Below are positions 57,286 through 64,000 of a stretch of DNA of 64,000 nucleotides, one piece after another. Position numbers and translations under genes: made by a program. Positions within the stretch are counted from its first letter, which is position 1. Each line of letters opens with the position of its first letter. Source of the stretch: Kibdelosporangium sp. MJ126-NF4 (lineage in GTDB: Bacteria; Actinomycetota; Actinomycetes; Mycobacteriales; Pseudonocardiaceae); NCBI RefSeq assembly GCF_000826545.1, contig NZ_CDME01000017.1:181101-245100 (forward strand). The letters are read 5' to 3'. The notes below the pieces were generated by a model. The model searched no databases and was not told the DNA's origin. It worked only from the letters and a program-made list of their open reading frames with translations.

Positions 57286-58710
57286 GTGGCCAAGCAGTAC
57301 GAGACAGTGGACCAGCAGTACCTGGAGAAGCGCCAACTCAAACGCGGTGCCGCGGGCTGGGTCCTGCTCGCCGGGCTCGGTGTCTCCTACGTCATCTCCG
57401 GTGACTTCGCCGGCTGGAACTTCGGACTGGCCCAGGGCGGCTGGGGCGGTCTGCTGATCGCCACCGTGCTGATGGCCGTGATGTACACGTGCATGGTCTT
57501 CGGCCTCGCCGAAATGGCCTCCGCCCTGCCGGTCGCGGGCGCGGGCTACGGCTTCGCGCGCCGCGCGCTCGGCCCGACCGGCGGCTTCCTCACCGGGATG
57601 GCGATCCTGATCGAGTACGCCATCGCACCGGCCGCCATCGCGGTGTTCATCGGCGGCTACGTCGAGGCGCTCGGCCTGTTCGGGCTGACCAGCGGCTGGC
57701 CGGTGTTCCTGGTCTGTTACCTGATCTTCGTCGGCGCGCACCTGTGGGGTGTCGGCGAGGCGCTGCGGGCGATGTTCGTGATCACCGGGATCGCGACGGT
57801 CGCGCTGCTGGCGTTCGTGATCGGCATGATCGGCAGGTTCGACCCGGCCAAGCTGTTCGACATCCCGATGACCGACGCGGTCGGCGCGAGTTCGTTCCTG
57901 CCGTTCGGCATCGCGGGAGCGCTGGCCGCGCTGGTCTACGGGATCTGGTTCTTCCTGGCCATCGAAGGCGTCCCGCTGGCCGCCGAGGAGGCCCGCGACC
58001 CACGGCGCGACCTGCCGCGCGGGATCATCGCCGGGATGGCCGTGCTGCTGCTGTTCGCCGCGCTGATCCTGGTCTTCGCACCCGGCGGGGCGGGCTCGGC
58101 GTCGCTGGCCGCATCGAAGAACCCGCTGCCGGACGCGGTCCGCACGGCCTTCGGTGGCGACAACTTCCTCGCGCAGTTCGTGAACTACGTGGGCCTCGCC
58201 GGGCTGGTCGCCAGTTTCTTCTCGATCATCTACGCCTACTCGCGGCAGCTTTTCGCCCTGTCGCGCGCCGGGTACCTGCCGCGCTGGTTGTCGGTGACCG
58301 GGAAACGCAAGACGCCGTACCTGGCGTTGATCGTGCCGGGCACGATCGGGTTCGCGCTGGCCGTCGTGATCCAGAACGGCGACAAGCTGATCAACATCGC
58401 GGTGTTCGGCGCGACAGTGTCCTATGTGCTGCTCAACGTCTCGCACATCGTGCTGCGGGTCCGCGAACCCGGACTGGAACGGCCGTATCGGACGCCCGGT
58501 GGTGTGATCACCACAGGAATAGCGGCCGTCCTCGCGGTCGCCGCCGTGGTCGCCACGTTCTTCGTCGACGAAATCGCCGCGGCGGTCACCGCGGGGATCA
58601 TGCTGGTGGCGTTGGCATACTTCTGGTTCTACAGCCGCCATCACCTGGTGGCGAATGCTCCGGAGGAGGAGTTCGCCGCGATCGCCAGGGCCGAGCGGGA
58701 GCTGGAGTAG
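57286..58710 (+). CDS. eat: Ethanolamine-permease-type APC transporter
   Basis: The 474 residues have about 12 TM helices. The N-terminal YLEKRQLKRGAAGWVLLAGL and VSYVISGDFAGWNFGLAQGG blocks are typical of the ethanolamine permease subfamily of APC transporters. IWFFLAIEGVPLAAEEARDP in the middle agrees. It is divergent from the gamma-glutamyl-amine catabolic genes and probably imports their substrate, most likely ethanolamine. Confidence 0.88.
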   Translation: MAKQYETVDQQYLEKRQLKRGAAGWVLLAGLGVSYVISGDFAGWNFGLAQGGWGGLLIATVLMAVMYTCMVFGLAEMASALPVAGAGYGFARRALGPTGGFLTGMAILIEYAIAPAAIAVFIGGYVEALGLFGLTSGWPVFLVCYLIFVGAHLWGVGEALRAMFVITGIATVALLAFVIGMIGRFDPAKLFDIPMTDAVGASSFLPFGIAGALAALVYGIWFFLAIEGVPLAAEEARDPRRDLPRGIIAGMAVLLLFAALILVFAPGGAGSASLAASKNPLPDAVRTAFGGDNFLAQFVNYVGLAGLVASFFSIIYAYSRQLFALSRAGYLPRWLSVTGKRKTPYLALIVPGTIGFALAVVIQNGDKLINIAVFGATVSYVLLNVSHIVLRVREPGLERPYRTPGGVITTGIAAVLAVAAVVATFFVDEIAAAVTAGIMLVALAYFWFYSRHHLVANAPEEEFAAIARAERELE

Positions 58711-58730
58711 AGCAAGCCGGGAGGTCAGCC

Positions 58731-59162
58731 ATCAACGAGAGCCACATCGCGTTACTGCGGGCTCTGCACCATGAGCACGCGGCGACGCTGTTGCGGTACG
58801 TGCTGCGCCTGACCGACGACGAACAACGCGCTCACGACGTCGTGCGGGACGTGCTTCTGCGTGCCTCCAAGAACCCGCATCTGCTCACCGGGCCGGACGC
58901 GTCGACAGCGCTGTACTCGGCGGCGCGGGAGACCATCGGCGCGTCGGACCCGGCGTTGGACTCGTGGCTGATCGCCGACGCGATGAGCCAGTTGACCCCG
59001 GACCACCGCACGGTGATCGTGCGCGCGTATTACATGGGACAATCGGTGTCGGAGCTGGCCGAAGCTCTGGATGTGCCCGAGGGCACCATCCTGTCACGAC
59101 TGCACTACGGGCTGCGCGCGTTGCGCCTCGCACTGCAGGAGAGAGGGGTGACCGGGCCTTGA
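58731..59162 (+). CDS. ECF sigma factor lacking region 2.3-2.4, apparent ATC start
   Basis: The 143 residues align with the paralogue encoded at 63408 but are 26 residues shorter. Region 2.1-2.2 (ALLRALHHEHAATLLRYVLRL) and region 4 (LTPDHRTVIVRAYYMGQSVS, GTILSRLHYGLRALRLAL) are present. The span VVIDDRRSARARREIGL with its flank, which recognises and melts the -10 element, is deleted. No ATG, GTG or TTG precedes the conserved start within reach. GGGAGG lies six bases before ATC-AAC-GAG, and the paralogue begins the same way. It may be a non-promoter-binding regulator or decoy, or a decaying gene. Its stop overlaps the anti-sigma TTG. Confidence 0.75.
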   Translation: MNESHIALLRALHHEHAATLLRYVLRLTDDEQRAHDVVRDVLLRASKNPHLLTGPDASTALYSAARETIGASDPALDSWLIADAMSQLTPDHRTVIVRAYYMGQSVSELAEALDVPEGTILSRLHYGLRALRLALQERGVTGP

Positions 59163-59815
59163 AGTCCTACCGCGAATGGGACGCCGCGTACGTCCTGGGC
59201 TCGCTGTCACCCGAGGAGCGCATCGAGTTCGAGCAGCACATGGAGACCTGCCAGTCCTGCAAGGAACAGGTCGCCGAACTGTCGGGCTTACCGGCCATCC
59301 TGTCGGCGCTGCCGCAGGATCAGGCCATCGACCTACTCGATCCCCCGCGTGACACCATGCCCGCGTTGATCAACGCGGCTGCTCGTGCACGGCGCTGGGA
59401 GCGTGTCCGCATCGCCGCCGCGGTCGTCGTCGCCGCGGCGGTGGGAGCGGTGCTGGTGTACGTGCTGCGGCCCAGTGGGTCGGGGGACGCGGGTGGCGTG
59501 ACCACTGCGCTGACCCAGACGATTCCCAGCCCCGTCACCGCGTCGGTGACGTTGGTCGAGGAGCCATGGGGCACGCGGATCGACGTGCGATGCGACTACG
59601 CCGGGGCAAGCTCGGACGGCGCCGCCCTGCCGTACACGTTGTTCATCGCCGACGCGTCCGGCGCGTTGACGCGTGTGGGCAGTTGGAGCGCGGGCCCGGG
59701 AACGTCGATGACGCCGACCGCGACGACGGATGTGCCGCGCAGCCGGATCACCCGGATCGAGATCAGGCTCGCCACGATCGACAAGACGGTGCTGGAGGCC
59801 CGTTTCTCGAGCTGA
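59159..59815 (+). CDS. Zinc-type anti-sigma factor, membrane anchored
   Basis: A TTG start overlapping the sigma stop (TTGA) gives 218 residues. An N-terminal zinc-binding anti-sigma domain has HxxxCxxC (His27, Cys31, Cys34). A helical linker is followed by one TM helix at about 82-103 (RIAAAVVVAAAVGAVLVYVL) and a beta-rich extracytoplasmic domain of about 110 residues. It should sequester its cognate ECF sigma at the membrane. The partner encoded directly upstream lacks part of region 2, so the real partner may be another sigma. Confidence 0.88.
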   Translation: MKSYREWDAAYVLGSLSPEERIEFEQHMETCQSCKEQVAELSGLPAILSALPQDQAIDLLDPPRDTMPALINAAARARRWERVRIAAAVVVAAAVGAVLVYVLRPSGSGDAGGVTTALTQTIPSPVTASVTLVEEPWGTRIDVRCDYAGASSDGAALPYTLFIADASGALTRVGSWSAGPGTSMTPTATTDVPRSRITRIEIRLATIDKTVLEARFSS

Positions 59816-59907
59816 GCAAGAAATTTGCCGACGGCGTTGAACACGGGGTGGGGCTGTCTCGTTCAGAACGGGTGACCCGACAGGCCAGCCTGAAAGGCGC
59901 CTCCACC

Positions 59908-61413
59908 GTGACAGCACCGTTTCAGCTCTCCGCGTTACCCGGCCTCGCCCCGGCCGAGAAGATCCTGTTCCAGCGCTACGGCGCGGGACCCGCCTGCCCG
60001 CCCGGGTTCAACCGCGTCCACCACGCCGTCGAGGCCCAGGTGGACAAGCGGCCACACGCGATCGCCGTCGAGCACCTCGGCACCTGTCTGACATACCGGG
60101 AACTCGACGACCGCGCCGAGCATCTCGCCTCGTACCTGGCCGAGGCGGGCGTGCGACCGGGCGACCGGGTCGGCCTGTTCCTCACCCGCTCGGTGTCCAT
60201 GGTCGTCGGGATACTGGGCATCCTCAAGGCGGGCGCGGCCTATGTCCCGCAGGACATCCGGATCACGCCATCCCCGCACTTGCGGCACGTGGTGGCCACG
60301 GCAGGCATCCGCGTCATCCTGACCACCGCCGAGCACGAGATCCCCGACGGCCTCGGCGACGTCGTGGCCATCGACCGCATCCCCGCCGACGTCCGGCCAC
60401 GACCCGCGCTGCCATCCGGAAACACGGCCATGGTGATCTTCACGTCCGGCACGACCGGGCCGCCCAACGGCGTCCAGGTCAGCCACGCCAACCTGTGCAA
60501 CGTCCTGCTGACCGAACCGGGATCGCTGCGGATCGGGCCGGGAGACCGGGTCGGACAGCTGCTCAACATCGCGTTCGACATGGCCGCGTGGGAGATCCTC
60601 GGCACGCTCGCGCACGGCGCCACCCTGGTCATCCGCGACCACGACATCGCGCGGGCGGCGCGGAGCCTGACCACGATCATCGCGACACCCAGCGTGCTGT
60701 CCACTGTGGATCCCGCTGGGTGCCCGGATGTGCGCACCGTCGCGGTCGCGGGCGAACGCTGCCCGCAGTCGCTCGCGCGGACGTGGTCCCGTCAGGCGGC
60801 TTTCCACAACTCGTGCGGGCCGACCGAGGTCACGATCGTCAACACCGTGCAGTGCTACGACGGCAGGCTGACCATCGGACGGCCGGTGCCCAACACCACC
60901 GTGTACGTCCTGGACGACGATCTGCGGCCGTGCCCGATCGGCGAGGTCGGGGAGATGTGGGCGGGCGGCGCGTGCGTGACCGACGGGTACGTCGGAAACG
61001 ACGCGCTCACGGCGGAACGCTACCGGCCCGACCCGTTTCTCGGCGGCACCAACCGGATGTTCCGCACCCGCGACCTCGGCCGCTGGACACCGGACGGCCA
61101 GTTGGAACACCACGGCCGCACCGACGACCAGGTGAAGGTGCGAGGATTCCGCGTCGAACTGGACGCGATCACCGCGGCGCTGGAACTGACACCCGGATGC
61201 GTACGCGCTTCCACTGTGCTGCACGAGAACCGGCTGATCGGGTTCGTCAGCCCGGCGACCGTCCAGCCGGAACTCGCCCGGCGGATCGTGGGCCAGCGGC
61301 TGCCGTACTACTGTTCGCCGACGCTGATCGTGCCGGTGGACAGGCTGCCGATGACCGAACGCGGCAAGGTCGACCGCCGCGCGCTGCTGTCCCGGTTGGG
61401 CACGGTCGCGTGA
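59908..61413 (+). CDS. Stand-alone NRPS-type adenylation domain enzyme
   Basis: A GTG start gives 501 residues forming one adenylation domain: A2/A3 core FTSGTTGPPNGV (about 176-187), A5 NSCGPTEVTIVN (about 298), A7-like FRTRDLGRW, A8 GRTDDQVKVRGFRVELD and A10 ERGKVDRRAL with the catalytic Lys. It is not fused to a carrier protein or condensation domain, and no carrier gene is nearby. It should activate an amino or carboxylic acid as an AMP ester. It is coupled to the downstream membrane reductase by GTGA. The substrate cannot be read reliably. Confidence 0.88.
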   Translation: MTAPFQLSALPGLAPAEKILFQRYGAGPACPPGFNRVHHAVEAQVDKRPHAIAVEHLGTCLTYRELDDRAEHLASYLAEAGVRPGDRVGLFLTRSVSMVVGILGILKAGAAYVPQDIRITPSPHLRHVVATAGIRVILTTAEHEIPDGLGDVVAIDRIPADVRPRPALPSGNTAMVIFTSGTTGPPNGVQVSHANLCNVLLTEPGSLRIGPGDRVGQLLNIAFDMAAWEILGTLAHGATLVIRDHDIARAARSLTTIIATPSVLSTVDPAGCPDVRTVAVAGERCPQSLARTWSRQAAFHNSCGPTEVTIVNTVQCYDGRLTIGRPVPNTTVYVLDDDLRPCPIGEVGEMWAGGACVTDGYVGNDALTAERYRPDPFLGGTNRMFRTRDLGRWTPDGQLEHHGRTDDQVKVRGFRVELDAITAALELTPGCVRASTVLHENRLIGFVSPATVQPELARRIVGQRLPYYCSPTLIVPVDRLPMTERGKVDRRALLSRLGTVA

Positions 61414-62606
61414 CCAGCACCCAGATCTCCCTTCCCGCGCCGGGACGGTCCCTGCGCTCCCGGATGAAGCGCCGCCCGTTCACCCATCACAACCGACTCG
61501 CCGTCGCTGTCGTCCTGGTGAACGTGGCCTGTGTTCCGCTGATGGCGCCGTCGACGATGGTGCTGGCGAACTTCGCCATGGCCGTGATGGTCCGCCAGCA
61601 GTACGTGATCAACCTGCTGTTCCGGCTGGCGACGGGCGTGCCGAAACACTGGCCGCTGCGGATCCGCTGGACCATGGGCAAGGTGTACCACCTCTTCGGT
61701 GGGCTGCACGTCGGCGCGGCGCTCTGCGCCACCGCGTGGTTCCCGTTCGGCGGGCCGTCGCTGGCGTTGACCTGGGTGATCCTCACGTTGCTTGTCGGGA
61801 TGATCGTGCTGGCCCTGCCGTCGCTGCGGGCCCGTCACCATGACGTGTTCGAACGCGCGCACCGGTTCGGCGGCTGGACTGTGCTGGCGTTGTTCGCGGT
61901 GCACTCGGCGATGGCCGCGCCGACGAGCCTGTGGGTGCTGGCGGTCGTGGTGTTCAGTGTCGCGCTGCCGTGGCTGCGGCTGCGCCGGGTGCCGGTGCGG
62001 ATCGTGCGCCCCTCGCGGCACGTCGCGCTCGTCTGGTTCGACCACGGCGTCACACCGTTCGCCGGGTCGTCCACTTCGGTCAGCCGCAACCCGTTGCTGG
62101 AATGGCACTCGTTCGCCAACGTGCCGACACCGGGCCAGAGCGGATTCCGGTTGACCATCTCCCGCGCCGGGGACTGGACCGGATCGTTGATCGACGATCG
62201 ACCAACCCACGTGTGGGTCAAGGGAATCCCGACCGCGGGCGTCGGCAACATCGACAAGCTGTTCCGCAAGGTGGTGTGGGTCGCCACCGGCAGCGGAATC
62301 GGCCCCTGCCTGCCACACCTGCTCTCCGGCGACACCCCGTCGCTGCTGGTCTGGTCGACACGCCACCCGCGAAGCACGTACGGCGACGACCTGGTCGACG
62401 AGATCCTCGGTGTCCAGCCCGACGCGATCATCTGGGACACCGACTCGAGCGGCAAACCAGACCTGGTCGCACTGGCCCACCAGGCGTACGTCGCCTGCGG
62501 CGCCGAGGCCGTCATCTGCATCTCCAACAAGAAGACCACCTGGCAGATCGTCGAGGAACTGGAAACGCGGGGCATCCCCGCGTTCGGCGCGATCTGGGAC
62601 TCATGA
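61410..62606 (+). CDS. Ferric-reductase-like membrane oxidoreductase with C-terminal NAD-binding domain
   Basis: A GTG start gives 398 residues. Five to six TM helices occupy about 30-190, with His94, His100, His151 and His165 placed as possible heme ligands on two facing helices (YHLFGGLH; AHRFGGW...VHSAM). The soluble C-terminal half carries an FNR-type NAD(P)-binding motif ATGSGIGPCLPHLL (about 292-305) and a KKTTWQIVEELETRGIPAF tail. A recognisable FAD-binding RxYS motif is not obvious. It could pass electrons from NAD(P)H through heme in the membrane, coupled to the adenylating enzyme. Confidence 0.7.
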   Translation: MTSTQISLPAPGRSLRSRMKRRPFTHHNRLAVAVVLVNVACVPLMAPSTMVLANFAMAVMVRQQYVINLLFRLATGVPKHWPLRIRWTMGKVYHLFGGLHVGAALCATAWFPFGGPSLALTWVILTLLVGMIVLALPSLRARHHDVFERAHRFGGWTVLALFAVHSAMAAPTSLWVLAVVVFSVALPWLRLRRVPVRIVRPSRHVALVWFDHGVTPFAGSSTSVSRNPLLEWHSFANVPTPGQSGFRLTISRAGDWTGSLIDDRPTHVWVKGIPTAGVGNIDKLFRKVVWVATGSGIGPCLPHLLSGDTPSLLVWSTRHPRSTYGDDLVDEILGVQPDAIIWDTDSSGKPDLVALAHQAYVACGAEAVICISNKKTTWQIVEELETRGIPAFGAIWDS

Positions 62607-62616
62607 GGAGACCACA

Positions 62617-63396
62617 GTGGACAAAACAGCGATATACGAGACACTGCACGTCGACGACACCGGCGACATCGTCACGCTGACCATCACCCGGCCCGCCGCC
62701 CGCAACGCGCTGTCCCGCCAGGTCCTGACCGAGCTCCAACACTTCCTGCGCACAGCGGTCAAGCCGATGATCCTGACCGGCGCGCCGGGGCCCGCGTTCG
62801 TCGCGGGTGCCGACATCAGGGAGATGGCCGCGATGACACCGGAGGAGGGCAGACAGTTCGGCAGGCTCGGCCAGTCCGTGATGAACCTGCTGGAAGCCGT
62901 GCCCGCGCCGGTGATCGCGTGCGTGGACGGCTACGCGCTCGGCGGCGGATGCGAACTGGCGATGGCGTCTGATTTCATCTACGCGACGACGAAGGCGGTG
63001 TTCGGACAGCCGGAGGTGCTGCTGGGGCTGATCCCCGGCTTCGGCGGGTGCGTGCGGCTGCAGCGGCTGGTCGGGCCGGGCCGGGCGCGTGAGCTGGTCT
63101 ACACCGGCCGCAAGGTGGACGCCACCGAGGCCAGGCGGCTCGGGCTGGTGAACGAGGTCTACGACACGCGCGCGGAGATGCTGACCGCCGCGCGCGCCTG
63201 CCTCACCACGATCGCGGCGAACTCCCCTGCTGCGGTGGCGTTGTGCAAGGCCACGGTCAACGCCGCACGCGGCGAGAACGTCCACACTGGACTGGAGGTG
63301 GAACTGGCGGCATTCCGGCAGGCGTTCACGACACCGGACATGCGCACCGGCACGGCGGCCTTCCTGGCCAAGCGCAAGCCGGTCTTCCGAGCTTGA
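62617..63396 (+). CDS. Enoyl-CoA hydratase/isomerase (crotonase) family protein
   Basis: The 259 residues include the oxyanion-hole and CoA-binding AFVAGADIREMAAM, ACVDGYALGGGCELAMASD with one catalytic Glu, and GQPEVLLGLIPGFGGCVRLQRLVG with the second. A GTG with GAGGAG before it is chosen. It is the third gene of the module with the adenylation enzyme and membrane reductase. It would act on an acyl-CoA or acyl-adenylate-derived thioester; substrate unknown. Confidence 0.92.
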   Translation: MDKTAIYETLHVDDTGDIVTLTITRPAARNALSRQVLTELQHFLRTAVKPMILTGAPGPAFVAGADIREMAAMTPEEGRQFGRLGQSVMNLLEAVPAPVIACVDGYALGGGCELAMASDFIYATTKAVFGQPEVLLGLIPGFGGCVRLQRLVGPGRARELVYTGRKVDATEARRLGLVNEVYDTRAEMLTAARACLTTIAANSPAAVALCKATVNAARGENVHTGLEVELAAFRQAFTTPDMRTGTAAFLAKRKPVFRA

Positions 63397-63407
63397 GGGG
63401 GTGTGTC

Positions 63408-63917
63408 ATCAACGACAGCAACATGGCGCTGCTGCGTGCGCTGCACGACGAGCACGCGGCACCTCTGCTGCGCTATGTCCTGCGGCTCACCGGCGATGAC
63501 CAGCTCGCCGAGGACGTCGTACAGGAAGCCCTGCTGCGGGCGTGGAAGAACCCGGACATCCTGGCCCAGGGCGACTCGGCGGCGCGGGCGTGGCTCTACA
63601 CGGTGGCGCGCAACGTCGTCATCGACGACCGCCGCAGCGCACGCGCACGGCGCGAGATCGGCCTGGAGACCGTGCCGGAACGAGCACGTTCCGACCCCAC
63701 GGAGTCAGCGTTGGACACCTGGCTGGTCGCCGACGCGCTCAGCCAGCTCACGCCGGACCACCGCACGGTGATCGTCCGCGCGTACTACATGGGACAGTCG
63801 GTCGCCGAACTGGCCGAACTGCTGGATGTCCCGCCGGGCACGGTCCGGTCCCGGCTGCACTACGGCCTGCGTGCGTTGCGGCTCGCACTGCAGGAGAGAG
63901 GAGTGACCGGGCGTTGA
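63408..63917 (+). CDS. ECF-type RNA polymerase sigma factor, apparent ATC start
   Basis: The 169 residues have complete regions 2 and 4: LLRALHDEHAAPLLRYVLRLTGDDQLAEDVVQEALLRAWKN, WLYTVARNVVIDDRRSARAR (region 2.3-2.4), then LTPDHRTVIVRAYYMGQSVA and GTVRSRLHYGLRALRLAL (region 4). GAGGGGG lies seven bases before ATC-AAC-GAC, matching the paralogue at 58731. An ATG six codons later lacks a ribosome-binding site and is an alternative start. The stop overlaps the TTG of an anti-sigma gene. Confidence 0.9.
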   Translation: MNDSNMALLRALHDEHAAPLLRYVLRLTGDDQLAEDVVQEALLRAWKNPDILAQGDSAARAWLYTVARNVVIDDRRSARARREIGLETVPERARSDPTESALDTWLVADALSQLTPDHRTVIVRAYYMGQSVAELAELLDVPPGTVRSRLHYGLRALRLALQERGVTGR

Positions 63918-64000
63918 CCGACTTCTACCGCGAGTGGGACGTCGCCTACGTGCTGGGATCGCTCTCGCCCGCGGAGCGCAAGGACTACGAACAGCACCTG
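63914..64000 (+). CDS. Zinc-type anti-sigma factor (5' fragment, cut by window end)
   Basis: A TTG start overlaps the sigma stop. The visible 29 residues (TDFYREWDVAYVLGSLSPAE, then KDYEQHL) match the first 29 residues of the anti-sigma encoded at 59159. The His of its HxxxCxxC motif is visible at residue 28. Confidence 0.85.
   Translation, partial: MTDFYREWDVAYVLGSLSPAERKDYEQHL

Overview
The window is high-GC actinobacterial DNA, most likely from the Pseudonocardiaceae (an Amycolatopsis/Kibdelosporangium-like organism). This is inferred from the GC-rich codon use, GTG/TTG starts, WhiB, AfsR/SARP and DasR-type signals, the xerD-parA-scpA-scpB-rluB...cmk-der housekeeping order, and an actinomycete-type integrative and conjugative element (AICE). 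No taxon could be confirmed without a database.

Positions 1 to about 18,380 are accessory. They form one AICE-like element whose right end abuts a tRNA-Pro(GGG) gene (18,382-18,455, minus); the left end lies outside the window. It holds a minus-strand XRE-type regulator and small monooxygenase, a HTH_17 DNA-binding protein, a string of ten translationally coupled small genes ending in an FtsK-like conjugal DNA translocase (TraB type), and a phased GTCACG repeat cluster just downstream that looks like a transfer or TraB-binding locus. Next come small genes including two tandem FtsH-peptidase-like zinc proteins, a WhiB-like regulator, a prim-pol plus P-loop replication pair, a PP2C-like phosphatase and a tyrosine integrase. 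One minus-strand cargo gene and a noncoding att-proximal segment separate the integrase from the tRNA.

Positions 18.4-34.1 kb are the chromosomal segment der-plsC-cmk / GNAT / amino-acid oxidase / SARP-NB-ARC-TPR regulator / GH18 chitinase with two DasR-like operators / a RibD-like protein with reversed domain order / rluB-scpB-scpA-RHH-like protein-parA / ArsR / xerD. Positions 34.2-48.5 kb carry a DUF1707 protein, ilvD, a secreted beta-propeller, an OmpR-type two-component pair, a DUF4173 membrane protein, a 19-bp repeat cluster, a glyA-sdaA-gntR operon behind a tandem glycine riboswitch, a NarL-type two-component pair, an APC permease and OsmC.

Positions 48.5-52 kb hold an SDR and an unusual minus-strand unit: three tandem tRNA-like genes, two of them with shortened, non-canonical anticodon arms, lead directly into a two-gene operon. 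That operon encodes a zinc-ribbon/basic-region SDR-like protein lacking the usual catalytic Tyr, and an RNI-type leucine-rich-repeat protein. A trypsin-like protease is divergent.

Positions 52.8-58.7 kb encode a gamma-glutamylation amine-catabolic cluster (GlnA4-like synthetase, gamma-glutamyl hydrolase, aldehyde dehydrogenase, SDR, ethanolamine-type permease). Its predicted end product for ethanolamine, glycine, would feed the riboswitch-controlled glyA-sdaA operon nearby. Positions 58.7-64 kb contain two paralogous ECF sigma/anti-sigma pairs flanking a stand-alone adenylation enzyme, a ferric-reductase-like membrane protein and a crotonase. The first sigma lacks region 2.3-2.4, and both sigma genes seem to start at ATC codons.
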